From Paramoeba atlantica (Eukaryota > Discosea), in NCBI GenBank assembly GCA_977017575.1, contig CDRNVI010000188.1, positions 37,675-101,674 of the forward strand: a stretch of 64,000 nucleotides of DNA. The letters are read 5' to 3'. Under the pieces are notes generated by a model. It was given only the letters and a program-made list of their open reading frames with translations, ran no database searches and was not told the origin of the DNA. Positions 31,801 to 42,313 of the stretch are shown here, one piece after another (position 1 is the stretch's first letter; every line of letters begins with the position of its first letter). The position numbers and the translations under genes were made by a program.

Positions 31801-32267
31801 GTAACCCGTATGTTCGTGTTTATGCTGAGGTTCTTTTTTTGAGATTTTTGAAAAGGAAGAGTTTTAAATTTTTGTTTACTTGTTTTCATTTCAAAAAGGG
31901 GAAACAAAAAAGAAAAACTCATGTGGTGAAGAATTCTCTTCAACCACAATATCGATACAAACTTGAATTTGATTTGAAACCATGTTTGGCTCCAAAACCT
32001 GGAGCATCACTGATTTATTTTCGAGTTTTTCAGTTTTGTTTTTCATTTCTGGAATTTTCTTTCCCTCTTTCCCTCTTTTTCATCTCTCTCTCTCATTTTT
32101 GTTTCATTTTTAGTTCAGAGACCGTTGGGGCTGATTCTTCAATGGGAATTGCAAAAATTAATTTGTCAAAAACACCATTACCCTTTCGAGGGAATTTGGA
32201 TCTTGAACCAGAGAAAGAAGGAAAGAAAGCCACGGGTTATTTAGATGTAAAAATTGAAGTTGATTAA
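25808..32267 (+). CDS. filamin-like actin cross-linker with K/E-rich head and C-terminal C2 domain (24 exons)
   Basis: Exons: 25808-26720, 26898-26942, 27500-27618, 27739-27829, 27927-28127, 28194-28276, 28449-28544, 28618-28665, 28736-28894, 29252-29342, 29407-29517, 29589-29882, 29968-30268, 30348-30412, 30488-30581, 30662-30711, 30781-30944, 31080-31160, 31195-31320, 31408-31488, 31556-31667, 31753-31829, 31899-32032, 32114-32267. Phases close; about 1229 residues. A 300-residue Lys/Glu head precedes a tandem CH actin-binding domain (WERAQVNTFRLWIN; NISLCLEFMRSEGI; NILSWIQGRV; WADGDAFSALVAS). Filamin-type Ig repeats follow (KARFCIDVLDNGTGGGPVPGA; PHLVEVSYCRVTI) with a Glu/Val insert. The end is a C2-like domain (KLLITVIKGKELIP; NPYVRVYAE; SMGIAKINLS). 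AATAAA follows the stop at once. Exons 14-19 are the least certain. Confidence 0.82.
26943..27499 (+). repeat. GTTTG-rich minisatellite intron in the filamin gene
   Basis: The largest intron of the gene is built from irregular TTGTTTGGTTTATTG-like units from about 26980 to 27400, with very few C bases and few A. It is open in two frames by composition only (L/F/G/V/C), not coding. G/T asymmetry contrasts with the C/T introns elsewhere. Confidence 0.75.
29079..29150 (+). tRNA. tRNA-Val (AAC), copy 4, inside a filamin intron
   Basis: Identical over 72 bases to the three copies at 3286-3903, in the same orientation as the host gene, within intron 28895-29251. The flanks do not resemble the DOT1-derived spacer; only a short TGGACTAATTTTTT trailer is shared with copy 1. 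T-runs follow. Confidence 0.85.
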
Positions 32268-32477
32268 TAAAAAGAAAGTTTCATTCTTTCCACACCAAAA
32301 TAAACAAAACAGAAAAAGGAGAGCCACAAAATGACTTTTTCAAAAGGCTTGAGTTAGAATAAAAAGCGGGAAAAACAAACTTTTTTCTGTTTTTGGGTTG
32401 GTGAGTTTTTTGGTTTTTTCCTGTTTGAGCGGGGCTGAGAGTGAGGGTCAGAAGAAGAGAACAAGAAGAGAGAGGAG

Positions 32478-33142
32478 ATGTCCCAAGAAAATTTTTTCGA
32501 TGCTGTTGGAGCTGGGAATGTGAAGGTTGTGGAATTTCTTCTTGAAGAATCCAAACTTGATGTTAATGAGCTCTGGAAGGTATTTCCAAGAAAGAATTTC
32601 TCTTTTTTTTTTTTGAGAGATGTTTTCTTTTTTAAATTCTTTGTCTTAGGATGGCTGGTCTCCCCTTCACAATGCTTGTGATGAAGGTTTAGAAGAAGTT
32701 GTAAAAGTTTTAATTGATCATGGATCCAACCTTGATGTTCAAGGCAAAGTTTTGAACTTCTTCTTTTCTTTACATTTCTGTTTTTTTTTTTGACTTCTTT
32801 TTGGAAGGGGAACTGGACTCCTCTTCACTTTGCTGCTTATTGGGGTTATGAAGAAATTGGAAGGCTTCTTCTTGAACATGGAGCAAATCCTGATCTTGAA
32901 AGCAGAGTTTTCCTCTTTTTTTGATTTTCCTTGTGTATTGTTGGTTTCTCTTTGAATATTCTTTTGTAGGAGGGGAATAAAGCACTCGATATCGCAAAAC
33001 AACGAGAGAAGAAAGGAATGATTGCATTACTCAATGAATTTAATGAGAGAGTTTGTTTTTTTTGATCATGGCATGGTGGTTCTGTTTGATTAATCATTTT
33101 CAAAAGGGGCAGAATATCAAACCAGCTCGAATAGAAAACTAA
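32478..33142 (+). CDS. small ankyrin-repeat protein with IKPAR tail (5 exons)
   Basis: Exons 32478-32579, 32650-32748, 32808-32906, 32970-33050, 33107-33142, all phase 0; 138 residues. Cap MSQENFFDAVGAGNVKVVEFLLEE, two 33-residue ankyrin repeats each in one 99-base exon (DGWSPLHNACDEGLEEVVKVL; GNWTPLHFAAYWGYEEIGRLL, given in part), a half repeat (GNKALDIAKQREKKG), then GQNIKPARIEN. This is the same plan as the gene at 15818-18476, with eight fewer repeats. Likely a scaffold; partner unknown. Confidence 0.82.
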
Positions 33143-33323
33143 AAAGTTGCTCAAAGTCATCTTGAAGATTCTGGATCACTCCTTTCTTCCTTTCTTCACA
33201 ACAAATTACCCCTGAGGTGCTTGTTTCTTCTTCTTTTCGATCACATGGTTTATTCTCTTTCCAACTCGAAACCTGTAAATTTTAGAGTAAACTATTTCTA
33301 CATTTACACCGCCTTGTTTTGAT

Positions 33324-33818
33324 TTGCATTGGACCAAGGTTTATTTCTTTATTTATTTTTTTGGATTTTATTCCCTTGCCAGTTTGTTCCCTTGTAAAAC
33401 TTGTCTTCATCTTGCAGCTTTCAGAGGGGATTTTGCTCTTGTGAAGCTCTTATGTGAATATGGTGCTGACACTCAAGCAAAAGATTCAAAGGTTGTGTGT
33501 ATGGGTTCTTTTAGTTGGTAAATTCTGTGGTAAAATTTCTCAGAAAAAGAATTAGGGAAAGACCCCAGTTGATTTAGCATCCTCTGAACCACTGAAGAAG
33601 TTTCTCGAGGTTGTTTTTTCTGTTCAAAAAAATTATTATCCCTCATGTTCAAATATTCATTCACAAAAAAAAAGGAATTTGTTCTCATTGATGGTTCAAT
33701 TAAACCTGCAAAACGAGGGGGAGAGGAAGAAGAAGGAACCAAAAAAAGAAAGAACTTTCAAAATGGTTCTGTTCAGAACGAGATTACAAACAAAAAGCCT
33801 CGCTTGGAGGTCAGTTGA
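33324..33818 (+). CDS. ankyrin-repeat gene fragment with IKPAKR and nuclear-signal tail
   Basis: Recognisable exons: about 33382-33491 (CKTCLHLAAFRGDFALVKLL), about 33556-33609 (GKTPVDLASSEPLKKFLE) and about 33675-33818 (EFVLIDGSIKPAKRGGEEEE, then KKRK and a later KKPRLEVS before TGA at 33816). The start is not clear: an ATG at 33324 reads through to the first repeat but gives a hydrophobic leader unlike the sister genes. Possibly a 5'-truncated gene whose cap exon was lost. The basic tail suggests nuclear location. Confidence 0.55.
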
Positions 33819-34093
33819 GAGAGAATGGTCCTGTTGTGATGCAGTCTGTTCCATCTTCTTTGTTGTCTTTGTCCAAACTTTTCATTTCGAGTTTGCTTTT
33901 TGGTTCTTTTTCCTTTTTGATTTTATGCTCCCTTTTTTTTTTTCTAATTGCAACGAAATCAAGAAAACAGAAAAGATTCTCGTTTTCCAATCGAAAAATT
34001 GATCTTACAAGTGCAAGAAGATTCAAAATTTTTATTTTTCTTTTGAAAGGATAAATATTTTTTTTTTAATAATTCCCTTGTCAAACATTCTTT

Positions 34094-34687
34094 TTACAAA
34101 ATAATACAACCACCTCTCTTACCACCACTCTTCTTTTTTTTAAGACCAGCCCGAATTCCTTCATCAAACACATCTTTCAATCCTTTCTGAGTTAACGCAG
34201 AACATTCCATATACTTCACAGCACCAATCTCATTGGCCAATCGATCTCCCATTTGAGAGGAAATGGGTTCCTCATTCTTTTCTTTTAAACTTTGGAGAGT
34301 TGCAGCATCATCTCTCAAATCAATCTTTGTTCCAACAACGAGGCATTTTGCGGTTGGGCAATGGTGTCGGATTTCTGAAGCCCACTTCACTCGAACGCTC
34401 TGGTATGAAGTATGAGAAATGACAGAAAAACAGATGAGAAAGACATCAGTGTTTGGGTACGAGAGGATACGAATGCGAGTATATCCTGAGACAGCAGGGC
34501 AAGCTGTATCCCACAATGACAACATGACTTTTTTGTTGTCTACCATCACATTTGCTGCATAGTCATCCAAAACGGTTGGGATGAATTCGTCAGGGGAAGG
34601 GAAAGTGTTGCTCGTGTATGAGATAAGAAGACAAGTCTTCCCAACAGCTCCATCTCCAACAACAACACATTTGAGCTCTTGAGGCAT
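34094..34687 (-). CDS. Rac/Rho-like GTPase with altered switch II
   Basis: Intronless, 197 residues, start at 34687. P-loop [15 protein letters not shown] and a C-terminal polybasic stretch with CIIL (CAAX box, geranylgeranyl type) are present. The switch II motif is altered: [12 protein letters not shown] of the neighbour at 35126-35725 is [14 protein letters not shown] here, so the invariant G60, catalytic Q61 and E62 are replaced and two residues are added. Two extra residues also precede switch I ([11 protein letters not shown]). The protein is predicted not to hydrolyse GTP normally. It could be a constitutively engaged or non-cycling paralogue, or the first stage of decay. Confidence 0.85.
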   Translation of the reverse strand: MPQELKCVVVGDGAVGKTCLLISYTSNTFPSPDEFIPTVLDDYAANVMVDNKKVMLSLWDTACPAVSGYTRIRILSYPNTDVFLICFSVISHTSYQSVRVKWASEIRHHCPTAKCLVVGTKIDLRDDAATLQSLKEKNEEPISSQMGDRLANEIGAVKYMECSALTQKGLKDVFDEGIRAGLKKKKSGGKRGGCIIL

Positions 34688-34844
34688 CGCCTTCTTGGTT
34701 TCAGGTTTTGTCGATCGGAGACAAAAGAAAAAAGAAAGAGACCGATCGAAATGTACCTGATGAAAATGGTTCAATGAAAATGGTTTTCGTTTTCTTTAAA
34801 AGGATTTTCGTTTTTTTGTTTCTCTCTTTCTCAATTTTGTGTTT

Positions 34845-34969
34845 TTACAAAACAATAAAACCACCTCTCTTTCCACCACCACTCTTCTTCTTATTCTCAG
34901 GGGCGATGACAGCTCGAATTCCTTCATCAAACACATCTTTCAGTCCTTTCTGAGTTAAAGCAGAACATT
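34845..34969 (-). pseudogene. 3' fragment of a Rac-like gene
   Basis: Minus-strand reading gives [19 protein letters not shown], then a basic tail KKKSGGGKRGG and FIVL before the stop. Only the last 40 or so codons remain, and the prenylated Cys of the CAAX box is Phe. It sits between the two fuller Rac-like genes and starts next to a copy of their shared upstream AATGAAAATGGT block. Confidence 0.8.
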
Positions 34970-35125
34970 AATGAAAATGGTCAAAAAGATTTTCGGTTTT
35001 GTCGTTTCGAAAAAGTGTTATCAAAAAAAGGTGTTTTATTTCTCTTTTTCTTTTCAAATTTTTGAATAAATTACCCCCACTCCCAACTCTTTTCTTCGTT
35101 TCTCCTTTCTCTCTCTTTTTTGTTT

Positions 35126-35725
35126 TTACAAAACAATACAACCACCTCTCTTTCCACCACCACCACTCTTCTTCTTTTCATTATCCTTTTCAAGACCAAC
35201 CCGAATTCCAACATTGAACACATCTCTCAATCCTTTCTGAGTTAACGCAGAACATTCCATATATTTCACAGCACCAATATCCTTGGCCAATTGATCTCCC
35301 ATTTGAGAGGAAACAGGTTCCATATTCTTTTCTTTTAAACTTTGAAGAGTTGCAGCATCATCTCTCAAATCAATCTTTGTTCCAACAACGAGGAATTTTG
35401 TGGTTGGGCAATGGTGTCGGATTTCTGGATCCCAGCTCGCTCGAACGTTCTGGTATGAAGTATGAGAAATGACAGAAAAACAGATGAGAAAGACATCAGT
35501 TTTTGGGTACGAGAGGGTACGAATGCGAGCATATCCTTCTTGGCCAGCTGTATCCCACAATGACAACATGACTTCTTTGTTGTCTACCATCACATTTGCT
35601 GCATAGTCATCGAAAACAGTTGGGACGTATTTGTCAGGGAAAGCGTTGCTCGTGTATGAGATAAGAAGACAAGTCTTCCCAACAGCTCCATCTCCAACAA
35701 CAACACATTTGAGCTCTTGAGGCAT
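35126..35725 (-). CDS. Rac-type Rho GTPase
   Basis: Intronless, 199 residues, [18 protein letters not shown] start. All G boxes are standard: GDGAVGKT, effector [30 protein letters not shown] and ECSALTQKG. The C-terminus has [12 protein letters not shown] followed by CIVL for geranylgeranylation. Typical Rac features are the DVFLICFSV and HHCP segments and the Rho insert. Membrane-bound switch for actin remodelling, with the RhoGAP of this window a possible regulator. The upstream block at 35829-35882 is repeated at about 34760-34815 ahead of the other gene. Confidence 0.93.
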   Translation of the reverse strand: MPQELKCVVVGDGAVGKTCLLISYTSNAFPDKYVPTVFDDYAANVMVDNKEVMLSLWDTAGQEGYARIRTLSYPKTDVFLICFSVISHTSYQNVRASWDPEIRHHCPTTKFLVVGTKIDLRDDAATLQSLKEKNMEPVSSQMGDQLAKDIGAVKYMECSALTQKGLRDVFNVGIRVGLEKDNEKKKSGGGGKRGGCIVL

Positions 35726-35882
35726 TCGCCTTCTTGTTTAAGGTTTTTGTTGATTCGGGAGACAAAAGAAAAAGAAGAGGTTTTGGGGGAAGAGAAAAAA
35801 GAAATCGAGATGAACCAGTCCGCTGATGAAAATGGTTCAATGAAAATGGTTTTCGTTTTCTTTAAAAGGATTTTCGTTTTTG

Positions 35883-37026
35883 TCGTGTCGTTTTGCACAG
35901 AGGCAACAAGCGTTACTCTTCTGATACCTGGGTTGCTCTCATGTGTATTTGATCATTTCCCAAAGTCAACCTTTGACTCTTGTGAAGTGGCCAGGAGTTT
36001 GGGGAAGGAAAGAGTGGGCAGGTGAAGGAAAGAAGGAAAGGGTAGAAAGGGAAAAGATAGAAAGAGAAAAGTCAAGAGCAAATCATGGGAAAGATTGGCG
36101 GCGCATCGCAAGGGGAAACCAACCAAGTAAGTTTATTCCTTTTACCAACAAACAAAAAGGAGTATTCATATGGGACAACAAATATAACAAGTGTGGAATT
36201 GACAAGAAGCAAAACAGAATGACAGACAAAAACACATAAGAAAAAGGACGCGGCGGAGAGATTAAATCACAGATAAATGTTACAGAACACAGGATTAATT
36301 GACATAAAGATTATATAAAATAGACAAATAAGATGGTGCGAAAATATTAAGGAAACAACTTGATTTCAGAGTGAGAACTGGGTGGGAAGAGCTCAGATGA
36401 GAGAGACAGGAATACATGCAGAATCAGAACAGTTTGTATGGTTTTACAAATGTTCATCAGGGATATTCACACAACAGGGGAGCACAGTGGTGTACAAAGA
36501 GAAACAGATTAATTTGCACAACATGGAATCAGTTCACACCAAGATTCTGACACACCCTTCCAAATGAATATGTTTCACATAAATCAGAAGAAGGAATTTC
36601 ACAACACATCAGAAATCAAGAACAATTAAAGCAAAGCAGCAAGACAAATGGGATTTACATTCAGCACAGCAAATCAAAATGAGATGAACAGACAGAGACC
36701 CATCATTGAACCAAATATTGAGCCATTGAGGAAATTGAAATAAATCACAAAATCACAAGGACAAATATCAGTTGAACAAAATGGAAAAACATAAGGGATT
36801 GGTGCAGAAACAATCAATAATCCAAAACATATTCACCGCATCTGATTTTTGAGAAAATGCGAATTTTAAAAATAAAGTTCAGGCCCATTTTTTTTGGTAG
36901 CAATCCGGTGTTTAAAGGTGTTGTAAGCAACTTTTTGATGGTTGTTAAGGTGGTAATTTTGTGTTTTTTTTTCAGATATCAGATGCACAAACCCAGCACC
37001 CATAATTCAAAATCCATTTTCATTTT
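35883..37026. other. gene-poor A-rich region
   Basis: No convincing gene. From about 36100 to 36840 composition shifts to A/C/G-mixed sequence with few T/C runs, like decayed mobile DNA further right, but no protein similarity was recognised. Confidence 0.4.
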
Positions 37027-37260
37027 TCAAAGACTGTGTTTCCAAATGTAATCCAACTTGGTTAGCTCAAAACTTGGTGTATTTTCCCATCCTAAATAAA
37101 AGAGAAGAGAAAGCTCAATATCTTTTTTGTCACGATGAAGAACTGTCCCACAAGCAATTGAGAGCCAAAATTCTTCAATCAAGCAAAAATCTTTGTTGAA
37201 AGAGTCTTTGAGAAGGAGTTCAGGTCCAAACAGAGTGAGCAGTTTGTTTAGACATTTGAG
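37027..37260 (-). CDS. possible exon of an unknown protein
   Basis: A 75-codon minus-strand stretch of normal, non-repetitive composition (LFGPELLLKDSFNKDFCLI, TVLHRDKKDIELSLLFYLGW) ending at a stop at 37027. A T-run upstream could be a splice acceptor tract. No family was recognised and no partner exon was found, so it may be a gene remnant. Confidence 0.3.
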   Translation of the reverse strand, partial: LKCLNKLLTLFGPELLLKDSFNKDFCLIEEFWLSIACGTVLHRDKKDIELSLLFYLGWENTPSFELTKLDYIWKHSL

Positions 37261-37510
37261 AGAAAAACAAAAAACAAGAAAAAAAAAAAAAAAAAAAAAC
37301 AAAGGACTTGAACTAAATCGTTTTGGCTGTATTTTTCGAATAAAAAAAAAGAAAAAAAGTAATCTGAAAAGAATCCAAGACGAAAATTGCTAATTTTTTT
37401 GCTTTTTTTTCTTTCAAATTTTTGATTCTTTTTTCAAAATGCTTGCCAGATTCAATCTCAAAAGAAAAAAATGAATTCAATCACAAAAAAAAAAAAGAAG
37501 AAAATTAAAA

Positions 37511-38395
37511 ATGGAATTCTTGCTCTGTCAACCAATTCCCCATGATTCTTTGTTTTCTTCTTCATGGACATTATCACCAAAAAACCCTTTTCCTCTTTCG
37601 TTGTTTCCTCCTGTTTGTTTTTCAGAGCCATCTAAGGATAGTTATTCTACTCTCTCTCTCCTCCTTCACCTTTATTATTTGATCATTTTTGTTTTTCGAC
37701 TGTATGAGAACTTGTAAAAACAAATAAGAGTTTGGTGTCTTGGAAAGTGCTTGAAGAGAAGGTTGTGTTTCTGTTTGATCATTTTGTTTTTTTTTTTCTT
37801 TCTTTTTTTTTCTTTCATTTTTCTCCCCTTTTTTTCTTTCTTTTTTTTTCTTCCTTTTTATTCTTCCTTTTTATTCTCTCTTTTTTTCTCCTTTTTTCTC
37901 CTTCCTCTTTTTTCTTTTCTTTTTTTTTTTATTATTCTTATCATTTTTAAAAATATCTTTTTTAAATCCATACAATACAGGTTTTTAAAATTGTTGGAAG
38001 AATGAGTTGAAAGAAAGCAAGTGGTTCACATGGACTCTCAAAACCAATGGATTATTCAAAACTGGGACAACCACATTATTTTAACAAGGAAACCAGGAAA
38101 AAGCACTATTGTTGTTGAGAACTTATTTTAAAACCAAACCAGCAACAGTTTCTCCCCAAAATCCATCGCCAGCTTTGGAGCAGGAAGTTTTGGAAATGGA
38201 ATTTCAAACTCTGGTGATTTCAAGTGTATTGGCTCCCCAGACAAAGGATCTAAGACTCACTGAAATATCATTACATCATTTGGATTTTTTAGTAACCCAT
38301 ATCATTCATCATCATATTCACAAACTGTGCTTGTTTCAAATCATCAGATTTCTCGAGGTTTTGAAAGTCTATTTATTAAATTTTAAGAAATTATA
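37511..38395 (+). pseudogene. decayed unknown gene
   Basis: A first exon-like piece (MEFLLCQPIPHDSLFSSSW, 37511 to about 37700) is followed by a pyrimidine-rich stretch with a TACAG end at 37980. A second piece starts at about 38031 (MDSQNQWIIQNWDNHIILT) and continues with Ser/Gly/Phe-rich sequence (SIASFGAGSFGNG, SFGFFSNPYHSSSYSQ), interrupted by two in-frame stops. FG-rich composition recalls nucleoporins, but nothing more can be said. It could also be two unrelated pieces. Confidence 0.3.
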
Positions 38396-40205
38396 GTCCT
38401 TCAAAACACACACAAAAAAATGAATTAACCTTTTTGAATTGCTTTCTTCACAACTCACTTCCCAATGGGCAGACAATGAACGAGTTCTTGAATCAGTCTT
38501 TTTGAAATGCTGGACTTGAACTTTTCAAAAGTTCAAGTTCAGTGTTTCAAAAGGTTTATCCTCTTTAATCCATGTTCCTTCATACCTTCGAAGAGATAAA
38601 CCACTTTAAAGTTTGTAATCTCTTCTGTTTTCCTCTTGATTTGAGATGTAAAAGCTCTCCTTTCCCATTGTTTTTCATGAATAACAGAAGTGTTGATGAT
38701 TGGAAGTTGTTCTATTTTTGTTCAGAAGAAAAATTGAAAAATTGTCATTTAAAAAGAAAGTTAAACCAGGTTGTTTTGTTCTTTTGACTTTTTTAATCTT
38801 TTTGATCTCTTTCCAAAAATCTTTTTGGTGTTTCTGTGAGATTCAGGTGTGCCCATTTTCAAAAAATTGTCTGATCTATTTATTCTTAGACTTTAGAATA
38901 TGAAGAAAAAAGTAGAACCAAAATAGAAAAGGACATCTTCTCTTTCAAGGGGAGATATTGGCAGTTTGACCAATACTTTTTTAACACTTTTCAACATCTT
39001 TCCCATAAAAGTTGTTTTTTTGGTTCTTTAAAAATACATTATTTCAAAGAACATCAAAAAACGAATCAAAATCAAAAAACAAACCTTGAAAAGACTTCAA
39101 ACAAAGACCAAAAAAGTGGATGGCAGAAGTGAAGAGAAGCACGAAAGAAAAACACAAGAAAACACAAGAACGCAAACACCGTCCAAAATAGGGACTCAAA
39201 AAAAGTGTGTGATTTTTGAAAAATCGAATGCGGTGTTACTTTGAAGCAAAAGAGGGATTGACACGAGAGCACAAGAGATAATCAGAGAACTTAAGGCATG
39301 GACATGGAGAACAAGATAGGAAAATTCAATTCAGGAATTCAAAAATAATACAACCCAGAAAAGGAGAAATTAATCCAACAAAAACAGCAGGGAATAGGAA
39401 GAGAGGGATTTGTGTTCACTACTGGAGACACAGGTGGTGCATTGAATCCTCAGAAATGCTATGTTCACTCATCATTGAGCGAGGATTGGAAGGAAGAAAG
39501 GATAAGTGTTCAACAGGAATCACTATTGCATAGTTCCTCTGGGTATGCTACATTTACTCATCATTGAGAGAGGAAGGTGCTAAAGATGTTGAAAAGAAGA
39601 ATCTTTCAGAGAGAAGCAAAACAAGTCATCAGAAGATGAATCAGTGAGATCAAGAGTAGAAAATCAAAATGATTTCAACAGAAACAAAGAAATCAAAAGT
39701 CCAGCAGAAATTATCAAGGTGCCACAAGCTTCAGAGATGATTGGGAATGGGTGAGAAGGACATTGTACAGAGAGCAACAGGAATGAAGTGCAACAGCAAC
39801 AAAAAAGACAAAAAAAGATCATCCAGAATAGTGCTGAAAACATGGTTCAGAGGCAAAGCATTCCAGGTATGCATTTCCAAAATTCAGGGGATGAATTTTC
39901 AAAGATAAATCGCACATCATGTATGTAGAAACAAATATGTTGTCACACAAAGGATAAATGTTGATCAAATCAACAAATGTTACAATTGCATTGAGATTTG
40001 AGAAGAGAGGTGAGAAGAACACAAGCCAAAAGAAGAACATCAAAGAAAAAATGTCATGGGACCAGTGAAAATCCATTGCAAGGGTGAGAAAAACAAAAAT
40101 TCAGAGAATCAGAGAAAATAAAACTCAGAACTCCCTTGAAAGAACAAAAACAAGGCAATGGAGTCACAAAAGAACAAAGAGGGGACATGAGAACTCCCTT
40201 CAAAG
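38396..40205. other. gene-free stretch
   Basis: No coding capacity supported. The part from about 39290 to 40200 has the same mixed A/G/C-rich texture as 36.1-36.8 kb and 48.8-49.3 kb and probably contains old insertions. Confidence 0.4.
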
Positions 40206-42149
40206 TTTTTTTTTTAAGGTTCAGACACCAGGTGCCATTTATTAGAGTTAAAAAACCATCTCTAGGATGGAAAAGAGGGGGGAAGAAAGGGGGGGGGGAG
40301 GGAAGATAAATTAAGAGTTAGATCCAAAGATCTCTTTAGCATGAGATGCATTGGAGTTTCTTTACCAACTTTAGTTCTCACTAAGGGGTCTGCATTTGAT
40401 TGTTCGCCTTCTAAAACCAGGGAGTGAATTCGGTTTGGAGGTTTCTATGAAGTTAATTACATTCCTTCGAAAATCTTCCTTGATAAAGCTCCTCACCAGA
40501 TTGCTCTCTTGGGACTGATGGAACCATCCTTGGATATCTTTAGTAATTATTACAGGGAGAATTAGAGCATTCTCAAGAGCAGTTTGGGCCGGAAACAAAA
40601 CATGGGGGGTTGTCACTGTGTTTCCTTGGAATTTCCTTACAAAATTCCCTGAAGGGATGGGGAAAGTCCAGTCATGGGTGAGGGGGGAATTGATTCAGTT
40701 CCACAGGGTTGAATTCAAAATAATCCACTCTTCACTGGTTTCTGCAACATGTTGTGATCTTGGATCCCAATGATGGTCATTCACAGCACATGTTCCATCC
40801 TCTTTAGACCAACTTGCAGCAGTTGCAATTGCATCAGCTCGCTTGTTAAGATCTCGGGGTACATGGATGAATTCTATCTCATCAAAGCACATTGCTAACT
40901 TACGGATTTCACAAAGTAGTTCATTCAAGGCATAGTTTTTGATGGCATGGGTTTTGGGTGCAGTCTTGGTGAGAATCATACAATCCCCGACAACTTCAAT
41001 CTCATTCGTCATTGATCTGGCACATTGCATTCCTTTCAGACAGCTTGTAAATTCACCAATATTGTTGGACCCAAGAGGGATGGTTTCAAACCCACCACAA
41101 ATCTCTTTCCCTTCCCTGAAAACTGCAAAGCCCGCACCCCCCAGATGAGGGTCTGTATGGCCTGAACCGTCATAAAACACTTGAAAGCCTTTAAATTTAA
41201 AACTTTCCTTCTCTTTGGTTCCTTTCTTTGTTTGGGTTCTTGGGGGCCGAGGGAGGATTTTGTTCTTTCTCAAGATTTTTTCGAAGATTTCAGTAGCATA
41301 CTGGGGTGATTTCAATCCTTCTGCACACACTGTGAGCCACAAACTCAACAGAGCAACACTCACCACAGAGGTTTCTTATCTGGTGAGAAAATTTGAGACA
41401 AGGCCACACACATTCTTAGTTTCTTGCCAGCTGGGTACATTCAACAAAATACATTTCCTTCCCATTGCTTGGAGGAGGCCCTCAGCCACAGAACATTCCT
41501 CCAGAAGATGAGATCATGACTCCTTTTCACAGTGGCAGAGTCAGCAACTTAAGTTTTGGTTTGTGAAGTGAGCCAACTTGTCTCTTGTAGGCAGCCCTCT
41601 TAAGGAACTTAATCAAATTCCTCTTAAGTTGGGGCCTAATTGCATGTGCCAAGTTGTACACCACACACTCAGCTCTTCCTTCACCCACATACAGATCTTT
41701 GATTTCAATGGGGATCACTTGAGACATATTGGAATAGGCAACTCGAGTGGCCTGACCAAACACAACTTTGGCAGAGAGGCTTTGGGCTGCAAAAAGGGCA
41801 TCCTTTCGCATGGCTCCAATGGAAAGAGGACTCTGATAATCACTCCTCATTGGTGGACGAGAAGTGAGGAGGGCCCAGTTAAAAACAATAGGATGGCGCA
41901 GTTGGGGGTTTGAGTCCAAGGGAGGATAGCATGAGGTAAGAATGGAGGTTTTTGTGTTAGCATAGGCACCCAGAGCTGAGCGGATGGACTTCCACATCAA
42001 GGAGGCAATAGATTTTGGAATCAGTTTGAATCTTGCTAAATATCCCATGCATGGAGTTAGATAGGTATTGACCATCCTTACTCTCGAGCGAAAATTGCCA
42101 CCCCTTTTTTTGATTGCTGCTCCAACTTTCTTCATCTTTAGGATCACTT
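40206..42149 (-). mobile_element. LINE copy A, 5'-truncated (RT end, zinc finger, RNase H, 3' UTR)
   Basis: The minus-strand 3' end is an A-tail (T10 at 40206) preceded by a UTR with a poly-pyrimidine run of C9-C10. Going 5', it carries an RNase H domain (FYDGSGHTDPHLGG, SNNIGEFTSC, VVGDCM, RADAIATAAS), a CCHC-like knuckle and the RT C-terminal part, and breaks off at the 'cttcatctttaggatcac' point (42131-42148), equivalent to 44075-44093 in copy B. A two-base deletion near 41601, relative to copy B, shifts the frame. It is almost identical to copy B. Confidence 0.9.
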
Positions 42150-42313
42150 TTTTTTTTTTAAGGTTCAGACACCAGGTGCCATTTATTAGAGTTAAAAAAC
42201 CATCTCTAGGATGGAAAAGAGGGGGAAGAAAGGGGGGGGGGAGGGAAGATAAATTAAGAGTTAGATCCAAAGATCTCTTCAGCATGGGATGCATTGGAGT
42301 TTCTTTACCAACT

